Notes: generated by a model not told the origin, from the sequence alone. A DNA stretch of 64,000 nucleotides from Saccharopolyspora oryzae (GCF_027853915.1 NZ_JAQGLA010000019.1:1-64000), one strand, 5' to 3'. Counted from the first letter of the stretch, positions 27,318-35,898 are shown. Numbers and translations are program-made.

Positions 27318-29282
27318 TCAGCCCTGGGTGAAGGCCGGGTTGCGGACCGGCGAGCCCTGCCCGACCGGGGAGATCGGAAGCAGCTTGCGGCCCGTCGGAC
27401 CGACCTCGATGTCGGTGCCCATGGTCGGGCACACGCCGCAGTCGAAGCACGGCGTCCAGCGGCAGTCGTCCTGCTCGCGGGCGTCCAGCGCGTCCTGCCA
27501 GTCCGCCCAGAGCCACTCCTTGTCCAGGCCGGAGTCGAGGTGGTCCCACGGCAGGACCTCGCCCTCGGTCCGCTCCCGGGTGGTGAACCAGTCCAGGTCC
27601 ACCCCCAGCGGCTCCAGCTCGGCCGCGGCGCAGGAGACCCAGCGCTCGTACGAGAAGTGCTCGTTCCAGCCGTCGAACCGGCCGCCCTCGCGCCACACCC
27701 GCTCGACGACCCGCCCGATCCGCCGGTCACCGCGGGAGAGCAGGCCTTCGATCATCGACGGCTTGCCGTCGTGGTAGCGCATGCCGATGTTGCGGCCGAT
27801 CTTGCGGTCGGAGTTGATCGCCTCGCGCAGCTTGCGCAGCCGGGAGTCGACGGTGTCCGGGTCGGTCTGCGAAGCCCACTGGAACGGGGTGTGCGGCTTG
27901 GGCACGAACCCGCCGATGGAGATCGTGCACCGGATGTCCTTGCGCCCGGAGGCCTCGCGACCGGCGCGGATGACCTCCTTGGCCATCTCGGCGATCTGCA
28001 GCACGTCGTCGTCGGTCTCGGTGGGCAGACCGCACATGAAGTACAGCTTGACCTGCCGCCAGCCGTTGGCGAAGGCCGCCGAGACGGTGCGGATCAGGTC
28101 CTCCTCCGACACCATCTTGTTGATCACGCGGCGGATCCGCTCGCTGCCGCCCTCCGGGGCGAACGTCAGACCGGAGCGGCGACCGTTGCGGGACAGCTCG
28201 TTGGCCAGGTCGATGTTGAACGCGTCCACCCGGGTGGACGGCAGCGACAGACCGGTGTTGGTGCCCTCGTAGCGGTCGGCCAGGCCCTTGGTGATCTCGG
28301 CGATCTCGGAGTGGTCGGCCGAGCTCAGCGACAGCAGCCCGACCTCCTCGAAACCGGTGGCCTGCAGACCCCGCTGCACCATCTCGCCGATGCCCTCGAT
28401 GGAGCGCTCGCGCACCGGCCGGGTGATCATCCCGGCCTGGCAGAACCGGCAGCCGCGGGTGCAGCCGCGGAAGATCTCCACGCTCATCCGCTCGTGCACG
28501 CTCTCGGCCAGCGGGACCAGCGGCTGCTTCGGGTACGGCCAGTCGTCGAGCTCCATGGTGGTGCGCTTGAAGACCCGGTACGGGGCACGCTCCTGGTTGG
28601 GCACGACCTGGTCGATGGCGCCGTCGTCGCGGTAGCTGACGTCGTAGAACTTCGGGACGTACACGCCGCCCGACTCGGCCAGCCGCAGCAGCAGCTCGTC
28701 GCGGCCGCCCGGCCGCCCCTCCGCCTTCCAGCGGCGGATGGCCTCGGTGACCTCCAGGACGGCTTCCTCGCCGTCGCCGAGCACCGCCGCGTCCAGGAAG
28801 TCCGCGATCGGCTCCGGGTTGAACGCCGCGTGCCCGCCGGCCAGCACGATCGGGTGGTCGTCGGTGCGGTCGACGGCGTGGATCGGGATCCCCGCCAGGT
28901 CCAGCGCGCCGAGCAGGTTCGTGTAACCGAGTTCGGTGGCGAAGCTGACGCCCAGCACGTCGAAGGCACCGACCGGGCGGTGCGCGTCCACGGTGAACTG
29001 CGGGATGCCGTTCTCCCGCATCAGCTCCTCGAGGTCCGGCCACACCGCGTAGGTGCGCTCGGCCAGCACGTCCGGCTGCTCGTTGAGGATCTCGTAGAGG
29101 ATCTGGACGCCCTGGTTGGGCAGTCCGACCTCGTAGGCGTCGGGGTACATCAGGCACCACCGGATGGCGGTGTCGTCCCACGCCTTCACCGTCGCGTTGA
29201 GCTCCCCACCCACGTACTGCACGGGTTTGGAGACACGCGAGAGCAGCGGTTCCAACCTGTCGAAAACGGACTCCACACGCAC
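27318..29282 (-). CDS. TIGR03960 family B12-binding/radical SAM protein
   Basis: A 654-aa protein with a cobalamin-binding-like N-terminal half (GVQILYEILNEQPDVLAERTY, then GGHAAFNPEPIADF) and a radical SAM core. The 4Fe-4S ligands are in RGCTRGCRFCQAGM (CxxxCxxC), near residue 275. The C-terminus has a further cysteine cluster (CFDCGVCP). The reaction is unknown, although the family is broadly conserved beside rne and TIGR03936. GTG/ATG at 29282 gives MRVESVFDRLEPLL, the normal start. The 263 bp before TIGR03936 contain no convincing gene. Confidence 0.92.
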   Translation of the reverse strand: MRVESVFDRLEPLLSRVSKPVQYVGGELNATVKAWDDTAIRWCLMYPDAYEVGLPNQGVQILYEILNEQPDVLAERTYAVWPDLEELMRENGIPQFTVDAHRPVGAFDVLGVSFATELGYTNLLGALDLAGIPIHAVDRTDDHPIVLAGGHAAFNPEPIADFLDAAVLGDGEEAVLEVTEAIRRWKAEGRPGGRDELLLRLAESGGVYVPKFYDVSYRDDGAIDQVVPNQERAPYRVFKRTTMELDDWPYPKQPLVPLAESVHERMSVEIFRGCTRGCRFCQAGMITRPVRERSIEGIGEMVQRGLQATGFEEVGLLSLSSADHSEIAEITKGLADRYEGTNTGLSLPSTRVDAFNIDLANELSRNGRRSGLTFAPEGGSERIRRVINKMVSEEDLIRTVSAAFANGWRQVKLYFMCGLPTETDDDVLQIAEMAKEVIRAGREASGRKDIRCTISIGGFVPKPHTPFQWASQTDPDTVDSRLRKLREAINSDRKIGRNIGMRYHDGKPSMIEGLLSRGDRRIGRVVERVWREGGRFDGWNEHFSYERWVSCAAAELEPLGVDLDWFTTRERTEGEVLPWDHLDSGLDKEWLWADWQDALDAREQDDCRWTPCFDCGVCPTMGTDIEVGPTGRKLLPISPVGQGSPVRNPAFTQG

Positions 29283-29358
29283 CCAACCAGGGTAAAGGCC
29301 CCGGTCCTCAGAAAAAGGGCCCGGGGCGAGTTCAAATGGTCTCCACCCGCTGGGGTGC

Positions 29359-29769
29359 TCAGAGCTCCGGGAACCAGAGCTTGAGCTCGCGCTCGGCGGA
29401 CTCGGTGGAGTCCGAGCCGTGCACCAGGTTGAACTGGACCTCCAGGCCGAAGTCGCCGCGGATGCTGCCCGGCGCCGCCTTGTCGACCGGGTCGGTGCCG
29501 CCGGCCAGCTGGCGGAAGGCCGAGATGGCGCGCGGGCCCTCGACGCACGCGGCCACGACCGGGCCGGAGGTGATGAACTCGATCAGCGAGCCGAAGAACG
29601 GCTTGCCGTCGTGCTCGGCGTAGTGCTGCTCGGCCAGCTCGCGGTCGACGTTCTTCAGCTCCAGCGCGACCAGCTTCAGGCCCTTGCGCTCGATCCGGCT
29701 GATCACCTCGCCGACCAGGCCGCGCTCGACACCGTCGGGCTTGACCAGGACCAGGGTGCGCTCGCTCAC
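29359..29769 (-). CDS. ndk: Nucleoside diphosphate kinase
   Basis: A 136-aa NDP kinase that balances nucleoside triphosphates through a phosphohistidine. The start region [19 protein letters not shown], the phosphate-binding [17 protein letters not shown] (catalytic His in NLVHGSD) and the usual end AERELKLWF are present. The GTG at 29769 is preceded by AAGGAGG; the longer frame is not supported. It sits between the TIGR03960 gene and the toxin-antitoxin/PhoD insertion that separates it from folC. Confidence 0.98.
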   Translation of the reverse strand: MSERTLVLVKPDGVERGLVGEVISRIERKGLKLVALELKNVDRELAEQHYAEHDGKPFFGSLIEFITSGPVVAACVEGPRAISAFRQLAGGTDPVDKAAPGSIRGDFGLEVQFNLVHGSDSTESAERELKLWFPEL

Positions 29770-29873
29770 GGTTTCCTCCTTAAGCCACCTTCGGCGCCGG
29801 TGCGACCACGCACGGCGCCCGATTTGCCCGCCAGCGTATCGATGCAGGTGACACGCCCGACGCCGGGGCGCCA

Positions 29874-30302
29874 TCACTCCGGCGCAATCAGCTCCACCGT
29901 CGGGAAGTACGTGCGATATCGGCTCGCATCACGCGTCAGGAGCCGAAGGCGGCTGACCGCCGCGTGGGCACCGATGTAGAAGTCCGGCAATGGCGACCGC
30001 TTCTCCCCTCCCCGCTTCCGGTACTGCGCAAAGCACTTCGCCGCCAAGAACCCGGCGGACCACGGCAACGGCGTGCGGACGAAGAAATCGTCCGGAAACG
30101 CCTCTTCGACCTCTTCGATGGTCTGAAAGCGCACCGACACCTCCGCGAAGATCAACGGGTTGATCACCAGCAGACCGTCGTCGGCGGCCTTTTCCAACGA
30201 ACCGGCGGACCACTCGAACCACTCTGAGTCCGCGATCACCAGATCGAGCAGCACATTGGAGTCGACGAGCGTGGTGGGCGGCCTAATGGGCTCACTCACC
30301 AC
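29874..30302 (-). CDS. vapC: PIN-domain toxin (VapC-like)
   Basis: A 142-aa PIN nuclease, probable toxin of a type II pair that cuts RNA. The conserved acidic residues are visible: the first Asp in [12 protein letters not shown], Glu in [10 protein letters not shown], and Asp residues in [11 protein letters not shown] and [11 protein letters not shown]. It starts at a GTG (30302, or 30299) inside the end of the antitoxin gene, an 8-11 bp overlap typical of coupled antitoxin-toxin pairs. The target RNA is unknown. Confidence 0.9.
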   Translation of the reverse strand: MVSEPIRPPTTLVDSNVLLDLVIADSEWFEWSAGSLEKAADDGLLVINPLIFAEVSVRFQTIEEVEEAFPDDFFVRTPLPWSAGFLAAKCFAQYRKRGGEKRSPLPDFYIGAHAAVSRLRLLTRDASRYRTYFPTVELIAPE

Positions 30303-30522
30303 GCGTCAACTCCATAATCTCGTCGGTGGACAGTCCCTCGCCGCTAGCCCGCCCTCGCAGGTGCTCGACGATCCGCCGTCCACGACTGGGCGCCGAATGG
30401 TCGCGGGTGAGGATCAGCGCGTTTCCCTCCAATCTGATCTCGATCTGATCCCCGGGGCGCAATCCCAGTTCGCGGCGCAGGTCGACCGGGATGGTGACCT
30501 GCCCCTTCTCCGTCATCTTCAT
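30292..30522 (-). CDS. vapB: AbrB/MazE-type antitoxin (VapB-like)
   Basis: A 76-aa antitoxin with an N-terminal AbrB/SpoVT swapped-hairpin DNA-binding domain (MTEKGQVTIPVDLRRELGLRPGDQIEI). The C-terminal acidic segment should bind and block the PIN toxin encoded immediately downstream with overlapping genes. A dyad at 30526-30547, directly in front of the start codon, is a likely operator for autorepression. Confidence 0.9.
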   Translation of the reverse strand: MKMTEKGQVTIPVDLRRELGLRPGDQIEIRLEGNALILTRDHSAPSRGRRIVEHLRGRASGEGLSTDEIMELTRGE

Positions 30523-30525
30523 GAA

Positions 30526-30547
30526 GTAAGAATACGACTTTTCCTAC
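30526..30547. promoter_or_regulatory. Candidate VapBC operator
   Basis: GTAAGAA (30526-30532) and TTCCTAC (30541-30547) form a 7-bp dyad with one mismatch around an 8-bp centre. It is AT-rich compared with its surroundings and ends 4 bp from the vapB start codon. Confidence 0.45.
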
Positions 30548-30581
30548 TCCAACTTCTACCGAATTACCCGATCGTGGCCGG

Positions 30582-32114
30582 TCAGCGCTGCGGGTCGAGG
30601 GTCTTGGCCCAGAGGGAGCGGCCGGTCTGGTCCCGGAGGTCGACGGTGAGCTGGCCGGTCCGGGCGTCGATGTTGACCTCGCCGAAGTGCTGGAAGCCCT
30701 CGAGCGGGGAAGCGCCCTGGCGGGTCGGGGCGCTGAGGAACACCTGGTCTGGGCCGAAGGTCGGGTCCAGCTTGTTCGGGCCGAACGCACCTGCGTGCAG
30801 CGGGCCGGAGACGAACTCCCAGAACGGGTCGAAGCCGTCGAAGGCGGCGCGCTCCGGGGAGTACTCGATCGCCGCCGAGTAGTGCACGTCCGCGGTCAGC
30901 CAGACCGTGTTGCGCACCGAGCGGCGCTTGATCTCCTGCAGCACCCAAGCCAGCTCGGCCTCGCGGCCGTTGGGCGCACCGGGCAGGCCGTTGGCCACCG
31001 CCTCGATCGCGTCGCCGTCGGGCACCACGATGCCGATCGGCATGTCCGAGGCGATCACCTTCCAGGTCGCCCGCGAGCGGCCCAGCTCCTCCACCAGCCA
31101 GCGGGCCTGGCGCTCGCCGAGGATCCGCTCCGGGCTGGTGCCCGGCGAGTTCGGGTCGCGGTAGCTGCGCATGTCGAGCACGAACACGTCGAGCAGCGGA
31201 CCGTGCGAGACCTTGCGGTACACCCTGCCGTCCACCGCGTCCTGGCGGCGGGCCGGCTGCCACTCGTGGAACGCCTGGAACGCCCGCGCGGCGAGCACGT
31301 CCACGCGCTTCTCGGTGTACTTGTCCGAGTCCAAGATCTCGCCGGGGTACCAGTTGTTGGTGACCTCGTGGTCGTCCCACTGCACGAGCTGCGGCACCTG
31401 CGCGGTGAAGCGGCGGAAGTTCTCGTCGAGCAGGTTGTAGGCGAACTGCCCGCGGTACTCGGCCAGCGTTTCGGCGACCTTGGACTTCTCCGGGGTGACG
31501 ATGTTGCGCCACACCCGCCCGTCCGGCAGCGTCACCGACTCCTGCAGCGGACCGTCGGAGTACACCGTGTCGCCGCTGTGCAGGAAGAAGTCCGGGTTCC
31601 GGGCGGCCATCGCGTTGTAGATCGTCATGCCGCCGAGGTCCGGGTTGATGCCCCAGCCCTGCCCGACGACGTCACCGGACCACAGGAAGCGCACGTCCCG
31701 GCGGACCAGCGGCGCGGTGCGGAAGGTGCCGGTCAGCGGCTCGCTGTCCACCCGGCCGTCCAGGTCCTGGGCGACGACGCGGTAGTGCACCTGCTGACCC
31801 GGCGGCAACCCGCCCAGCAGGACCTCGCCGGTTCCGTCGGTCTCCGGGGTCAGCAGCGGACCGGGGATCCGGCGCGCGTCGCGGAAGTCGGCGTGCCCGG
31901 AGATCTCGACGAACATCCGGGACGGCCGGTCGGCGCGGGTCCACACCACGGCGCCGTCCGGTCGCGGGTCGCCGAGCTGCACGCCGTGGGTCAGCGCGGG
32001 GCGTCCGGAGCGGGCGAAGGCCGGGGCGCCGGGCAGCAGCAGACCGGAGGCGGCGAGGCCGGTGGCGGCACCCTTCAGCAGGGTGCGCCGGTTCAGCGCG
32101 GGATTGGTGCTCAT
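30582..32114 (-). CDS. phoD: PhoD-type alkaline phosphatase/phosphodiesterase, Tat-exported
   Basis: A 510-aa secreted phosphatase of the PhoD family (metal-dependent phosphomonoester/diester hydrolysis). A twin-arginine signal is clear at the N-terminus (NRRTLLKGAATGLAASG...APAFA). An Ig-like N-domain is followed by the metallophosphatase core: FLWSGDVVGQGWG, FFLHSGDTVYSDGP, VQWDDHEVTNNWYPG, VWLTADVHYSAA. It should act outside the membrane in phosphorus scavenging. No PHO box was identified by eye. It stands alone, divergent from the alcohol dehydrogenase. Confidence 0.94.
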   Translation of the reverse strand: MSTNPALNRRTLLKGAATGLAASGLLLPGAPAFARSGRPALTHGVQLGDPRPDGAVVWTRADRPSRMFVEISGHADFRDARRIPGPLLTPETDGTGEVLLGGLPPGQQVHYRVVAQDLDGRVDSEPLTGTFRTAPLVRRDVRFLWSGDVVGQGWGINPDLGGMTIYNAMAARNPDFFLHSGDTVYSDGPLQESVTLPDGRVWRNIVTPEKSKVAETLAEYRGQFAYNLLDENFRRFTAQVPQLVQWDDHEVTNNWYPGEILDSDKYTEKRVDVLAARAFQAFHEWQPARRQDAVDGRVYRKVSHGPLLDVFVLDMRSYRDPNSPGTSPERILGERQARWLVEELGRSRATWKVIASDMPIGIVVPDGDAIEAVANGLPGAPNGREAELAWVLQEIKRRSVRNTVWLTADVHYSAAIEYSPERAAFDGFDPFWEFVSGPLHAGAFGPNKLDPTFGPDQVFLSAPTRQGASPLEGFQHFGEVNIDARTGQLTVDLRDQTGRSLWAKTLDPQR

Positions 32115-32267
32115 GCGCTGGTTCTATCCGCGCGAAACGGCTTGCGGTCCACCGGTGGTCGACGTCCAGGTGAAGAGTTCGTGCCCAATCCCAAGCCTGG
32201 TGCGCGGCGGTCCGGCGCGATAGCTTCACCTGCAAACCGACTGGCCGGTCTGACGAGGAGGGCCCGG

Positions 32268-33368
32268 ATGCGCGCCGCCGTGCACACCGCTAGCAACCAG
32301 CCGATGCGGATCGAGGAACTCGCCGATCCGACGCCGAAGGCCGGTGAGGTCGCCATCGACGTGCGTTCCTGCGGTGCCTGCCACTCCGACCTGCACGTGC
32401 TCAAGGGCGAGCTGCCGTTCCCGGCGCCGGCGGTGCTGGGGCACGAGGTCGCGGGCGTGATCTCCGAAGTCGGTCCGGGCGTCACCGGGCTCGCGGTGGG
32501 CGACCCGGTGGTCACCAGCTTCATCATGCCGTGCGGCCAGTGCGCCCAGTGCGCTGCCGGGAACGAGGAGATCTGCCTGGACTTCTTCCAGTTCAACCGG
32601 GCCAAGGGACGGCTCTACGACGACGAGACCAGGCTGTTCCGGCCGGACGGCGACCCGGTGTGGATGTACTCCCAGGGCGGGCTCGCCGAGCGCTGCGTCA
32701 CCCCGGCGACGTCGGTGTACAAGGTGCCCGGCGGTGTTGAGCTGGCCGACGTCTCGTCGGTGGGCTGCTCGACGATGACCGCCTACGGCGCGCTGCGCCA
32801 CGCCGCCGACCTGCGCGTCGGCGACACCGTAGCGGTCGTCGCGGCCGGCGGTGTCGGTTCGGCGCTGATCCAGCTGGCCGCGGTGTTCGGCGCGTCGATG
32901 ATCATCGCGGTGGACATCAGCGACGAGAAGCTGGCCGGCGCCCGCGAACTCGGCGCGACGCACGTGGTCAACTCGGCCGAGGTGGACGCACCGGCCGCGA
33001 TCCGCGAGCTCACCGGTGGGCGCGGGGTCGACGTCGCTTTCGAGGCGCTCGGCGCGGTGCCGACGTTCAACGTGGCCCGCGACTCGGTGGTCGAGGGCGG
33101 GCAGGTCGTGGTGGTCGGCATCGCCGCCCGCGGCACCACCGGCGAGTTCGACCTGGCGACCATCGCCCGCCGCAAGCTGCAGATCAAGGGCTCCTACGGC
33201 GCGAAGCCCCGCCGCGACATGCCGGTCCTGCTCGACCTGGTGGCCCGCGGCCTGCTCCGCCCGCAGGACGCGATCAGCCGCCGCTACACCTTCGACCAGG
33301 TCCAAGAGGCCTACGACGCCCTAAACCGGGGAGAGATCATCGGCCGAGCGGTCGTCGACATCAGCTGA
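32268..33368 (+). CDS. Zinc-dependent alcohol dehydrogenase (MDR family)
   Basis: A 366-aa medium-chain dehydrogenase/reductase. The catalytic zinc site is CGACHSDLH (Cys), GHEVAGV (His-Glu) and a later cysteine. The structural zinc ligands are in MPCGQCAQCAAGNEEIC. The Rossmann motif is VAAGGVGSALIQ near residue 195. It likely oxidises an alcohol with NAD+ or NADP+; the substrate is not evident. ATG at 32268 follows GAGGAGGG. It is convergent with DUF4233, with a strong hairpin between. Confidence 0.92.
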   Translation: MRAAVHTASNQPMRIEELADPTPKAGEVAIDVRSCGACHSDLHVLKGELPFPAPAVLGHEVAGVISEVGPGVTGLAVGDPVVTSFIMPCGQCAQCAAGNEEICLDFFQFNRAKGRLYDDETRLFRPDGDPVWMYSQGGLAERCVTPATSVYKVPGGVELADVSSVGCSTMTAYGALRHAADLRVGDTVAVVAAGGVGSALIQLAAVFGASMIIAVDISDEKLAGARELGATHVVNSAEVDAPAAIRELTGGRGVDVAFEALGAVPTFNVARDSVVEGGQVVVVGIAARGTTGEFDLATIARRKLQIKGSYGAKPRRDMPVLLDLVARGLLRPQDAISRRYTFDQVQEAYDALNRGEIIGRAVVDIS

Positions 33369-33384
33369 GGCCCCTGGAACGACA

Positions 33385-33415
33385 TCGCGGGAGCTCGAAC
33401 GCCGAGCTCCCGCGA
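33385..33415. terminator. Terminator between ADH and DUF4233
   Basis: TCGCGGGAGCTCG / CGAGCTCCCGCGA is a perfect 13-bp stem with a 5-nt loop between converging genes, likely acting on both strands. Confidence 0.85.
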
Positions 33416-33428
33416 AATCGACCGGACG

Positions 33429-33911
33429 TCAGTCGGCCTGCTCCTCCGGCGGGTAGCCCGGAGGGTGGCCGAGCTGGTCGTAGAGCTGGCCTTCGCGCAT
33501 GCGGCGGGCGACGTCGTTGCGGAGGTAGAGGATGTAGCCCCAGATCGCCGCGAAGATCGCGCCCATGATGCCGACCGACGGGTGCACGAAGTAGCACGCC
33601 ATCATCGCCACCTGCAGCGCGAGCGCCACGCCGAGGCCCCACGGGCGGCGCTGCACGAACGCCGCCACCAACATCAGCACCGACAGCACCGCGACGATGG
33701 CGAACCCGGCGCCGGACACGCCGCCACCGAAGCGCCAGACCACCGGAAGCGCCAGCAGGAACGTGATGAACTCCAGCACCAGCGTGCCGGCCATGATCCC
33801 GCGCAGGCCCTTCCACGGGTCCCGCACGCCGGGCGGTGCCTCGGGCAACCCCTTGCCCGGTTCGGGCAACCCCTTGCCCGGTTCGGGCGTCTGCTCGTCG
33901 GTCACAGTCAC
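33429..33911 (-). CDS. DUF4233 family membrane protein
   Basis: A ~160-aa membrane protein with four hydrophobic segments (IMAGTLVLEFITFLLALPVV; AGFAIVAVLSVLMLVAAF; LGVALALQVAMMACYF; GIMGAIFAAIWGYILYL), a DUF4233 protein that almost always follows folC in actinobacteria. Function unknown. The N-terminal cytoplasmic part carries a duplicated heptapeptide (PEPGKGL twice), encoded by a 21-bp tandem repeat. The GTG at 33911 is chosen because GGAGAGG precedes it; the longer frame would overlap folC. Confidence 0.85.
   Translation of the reverse strand: MTVTDEQTPEPGKGLPEPGKGLPEAPPGVRDPWKGLRGIMAGTLVLEFITFLLALPVVWRFGGGVSGAGFAIVAVLSVLMLVAAFVQRRPWGLGVALALQVAMMACYFVHPSVGIMGAIFAAIWGYILYLRNDVARRMREGQLYDQLGHPPGYPPEEQAD
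33841..33882 (-). repeat. Two tandem 21-bp repeats, each a hairpin, in DUF4233 start region
   Basis: TCGGGCAACCCCTTGCCCGG plus T is repeated exactly (33841-33861 and 33862-33882). Each unit contains the perfect inverted repeat CGGGCAA-CCCC-TTGCCCG. In the mRNA, two adjacent stems would form about 30-70 nt after the start codon, where they could affect translation or be slippage-prone. Confidence 0.7.
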
Positions 33912-33942
33912 AGTCCCGCCTCTCCACGATTCACAGGGCTGC

Positions 33943-35310
33943 TCACGCCGGTTCCTTGCCGAACAGGGCCCGGGCTTCACCCGCGGTGACCACTGAGCCG
34001 GTGATCACCACACCGCCGCCGGACACCGCCTCGCCTGGTTCTTCGGTCTCCTCGGCGAGCTGGATCGCGGTCTCGACGGCGTCGTCCAGGCGCGGTTCGA
34101 CGACGATGCGGTCCGGGCCGAAGATGTCCTTGGCCACCGCCGCCAGCGCGTCGGGGTCCATCGCGCGCGGCGAGGAGGTCTTGGTCAGCACGATCTCCTC
34201 GACCACCGGCTCCAGCTCGGCCAGAATTCCGCGCGCGTCCTTGTCGTCGAGCACACCGACCACGGCGACCAGGCGCCGGAAGGAGAACTCCGAGCTGAGC
34301 GCATCGGCCAAGGCCCGGGCGCCGTGCGGGTTGTGCGCGGCGTCGACCAGCACCGTCGGCGCGGAGCGCACCCGCTCCAAGCGGCCGGGGGTGATGACGC
34401 CGGCGAAGGCCTCGCGGACCCGCTCCACGTCGAGCTGACGATCGGCGCCGGCTCCGAAGAACGCCTCGGTCGCCGCGAGCGCGAGGGCGGCGTTGCGCGC
34501 CTGGTGTTCTCCGTGCAGCGGCAGGAAGATCTCGTCGTAGACACCGCCGAGGCCTTGCAGGCGCAGCATCTGCCCGCCGACCGCGACGGTGCGGGCCAGC
34601 ACGCCGAACTCCTGGCCCTCGCGGGCCACCGTGGCGTCGACCTCGGCGATGCGGTCCATGATCACCTGCTGCGCCGCCGCGGGCTGCGCGGCGACCACGG
34701 CGATCGAGCCGGGCTTGATGACCCCGGCCTTCTCCTTGGCGATCCCGGCGATGTCGTCACCGAGGTACTCCGCGTGGTCCAGCGCGATCGGGCAGACCAC
34801 CGCGATCTTGGCGTCGGCGACGTTGGTGGCGTCCCAGCTGCCGCCCAGCCCGACCTCGACCACCGCCGCCTCGACCGGGGCGTCGGCGAAGGCCGCGAAG
34901 GCCATCCCGGTGAGCACCTCGAACTTGCTCATCTTCACGTCGCTGCGGGAGTCCACGATGGACACGTACGGCGCGACGTCGCGGTAGGCCTCGACGTAGG
35001 CCTCCGGGCTGATCGGCTTGCCGTCGATGCCGATCCGCTCGGTGGCCAGCTGCAGGTGCGGGCTGGTGTAGCGGCCGGTGCGCAGGCCGAGACCGCTCAG
35101 CAGGGCGTCGGTCATCCGCGAGGTGGACGACTTCCCGTTGGTCCCGGCGATATGCACCACCGGGTAGCTCCGCTGCGGGTCGGCGAGCAGATCGGTGAGC
35201 AACTGGATCCGGTCCAGCGACGGTTCGATCTTGGTCTCCGGCCAGCGTTCGTTGAGCTCGGCCTCCACGGCGCGCAATTCCTGGAGCGCGGTGGGATCGG
35301 TGCCGGACAA
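33943..35310 (-). CDS. folC: Folylpolyglutamate synthase / dihydrofolate synthase
   Basis: A bifunctional Mur-ligase-type enzyme that adds glutamate to dihydropteroate and to folates, using ATP in the cytoplasm. The P-loop is VHIAGTNGKSSTSRM near the N-terminus. Further landmarks are GRYTSPHLQLATERI, VEVGLGGSWDATN, and the C-terminal VLVDAAHNPHGARALA. The start is uncertain: TTG at 35310 (LSGTDPTALQEL) gives ~455 aa; a GTG at 35388 would add 26 residues without family resemblance. DUF4233 follows. The usual neighbour valS is separated by a MerR/methyltransferase insertion. Confidence 0.94.
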   Translation of the reverse strand: MSGTDPTALQELRAVEAELNERWPETKIEPSLDRIQLLTDLLADPQRSYPVVHIAGTNGKSSTSRMTDALLSGLGLRTGRYTSPHLQLATERIGIDGKPISPEAYVEAYRDVAPYVSIVDSRSDVKMSKFEVLTGMAFAAFADAPVEAAVVEVGLGGSWDATNVADAKIAVVCPIALDHAEYLGDDIAGIAKEKAGVIKPGSIAVVAAQPAAAQQVIMDRIAEVDATVAREGQEFGVLARTVAVGGQMLRLQGLGGVYDEIFLPLHGEHQARNAALALAATEAFFGAGADRQLDVERVREAFAGVITPGRLERVRSAPTVLVDAAHNPHGARALADALSSEFSFRRLVAVVGVLDDKDARGILAELEPVVEEIVLTKTSSPRAMDPDALAAVAKDIFGPDRIVVEPRLDDAVETAIQLAEETEEPGEAVSGGGVVITGSVVTAGEARALFGKEPA

Positions 35311-35399
35311 GTGCCCACTCCCCTGCGAACGACGAAATGTCGAGGTCAGTCTACGGCTCTCCCCAGCTCGCGGACCGAAGCCCCGCACGCCGGAGGCCG

Positions 35400-35458
35400 C
35401 AGTTTCAATTGAAACTGTGAATGCTCGTGGGCGGGATTCGCAGTTTCAATTGAAACTG
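35400..35458. repeat. Palindromic repeat pair, locus 2 (two perfect copies)
   Basis: CAGTTTCAATTGAAACTG occurs at 35400-35417 and again at 35441-35458, 41 bp apart start to start. The 23-bp core (read on the minus strand) shares ATCCC...CACGAG...TCA with the core at locus 3. It lies between folC and the 3' end of the MerR gene, so it is not in a plain promoter position for the latter. The AT-rich palindrome is conspicuous in ~70% GC surroundings. Confidence 0.85.
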
Positions 35459-35462
35459 CGGT

Positions 35463-35870
35463 TCAACGGGCGCTCGCGGGGTCGGCCAGTTCGTCGAGGG
35501 ACCGCTGGAAGTTCGGGCACGTGGCGATGTCGGCGTGGTCGCAGTCCAGGGCGCACTCGACGAGGTCCAGGGACGCCTGGAGCTCGTCGATGCGGCGGCG
35601 GAGCTCGTCGCGGTGGCGCTGCATGATCCGCTGCCGCGCACCGAGATCCGCGGGCGCCAGCATCTCCCCGATGGCGTCGAGGCCGAGTCCCGCCTGCTTG
35701 GCGCGGAGGATGATCGCCACCCGGTACAGGTCGTCCCGGCCGTACCGGCGACGTCCCGACACCCGGCGCGGCGCGAGCAGCCCCACCGACTCCCAGTGCC
35801 GCAGGACGTGCGTGGCGAGCCCGAAGTGCGCGGCCAGATCGCCGATGGCGAGTTCAGGTGTTGACTTCAC
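35463..35870 (-). CDS. MerR-family transcriptional regulator
   Basis: A ~135-aa MerR-type regulator. The N-terminal winged helix is ELAIGDLAAHFGLATHVLRHWESVGLL...RRRYGRDDLYRVAII, followed by a coiled-coil dimerisation helix (about 75-115) and a short C-terminus with two cysteines (CALDCDHADIATC) that could sense metal or redox state. GTG at 35870 is chosen since the longer frame would run through the divergent methyltransferase start. A dyad at 35863-35884 overlaps its start and likely mediates control of both genes. Confidence 0.88.
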   Translation of the reverse strand: MKSTPELAIGDLAAHFGLATHVLRHWESVGLLAPRRVSGRRRYGRDDLYRVAIILRAKQAGLGLDAIGEMLAPADLGARQRIMQRHRDELRRRIDELQASLDLVECALDCDHADIATCPNFQRSLDELADPASAR

Positions 35871-35884
35871 GTCGACATGAAGTC
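35861..35884 (+). promoter_or_regulatory. MerR-type dyad/promoter between divergent genes
   Basis: GACTTCA (35863-35869) and TGAAGTC (35878-35884) form a perfect 7-bp dyad with an 8-bp centre, beginning in a TTGACT -35-like hexamer. This matches the way MerR proteins bind between promoter elements. It lies in the 28-bp space between the MerR and methyltransferase start codons. Confidence 0.55.
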
Positions 35885-35898
35885 GCAGGCTCGGCGGC

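Noticed and set aside
35400-35458. CRISPR array (repeated GTTTCAATTGAAAC-like units)
   Set aside because: Only two units per locus, fully palindromic repeats, conserved rather than diverse spacers, and no cas genes in the window.
35405-35641. Conserved peptide PQFQLKL...IP...TS...HSFN read across repeat loci 2 and 3
   Set aside because: The similarity comes from the repeated DNA, the frame lacks a ribosome site, and the palindromes explain it.
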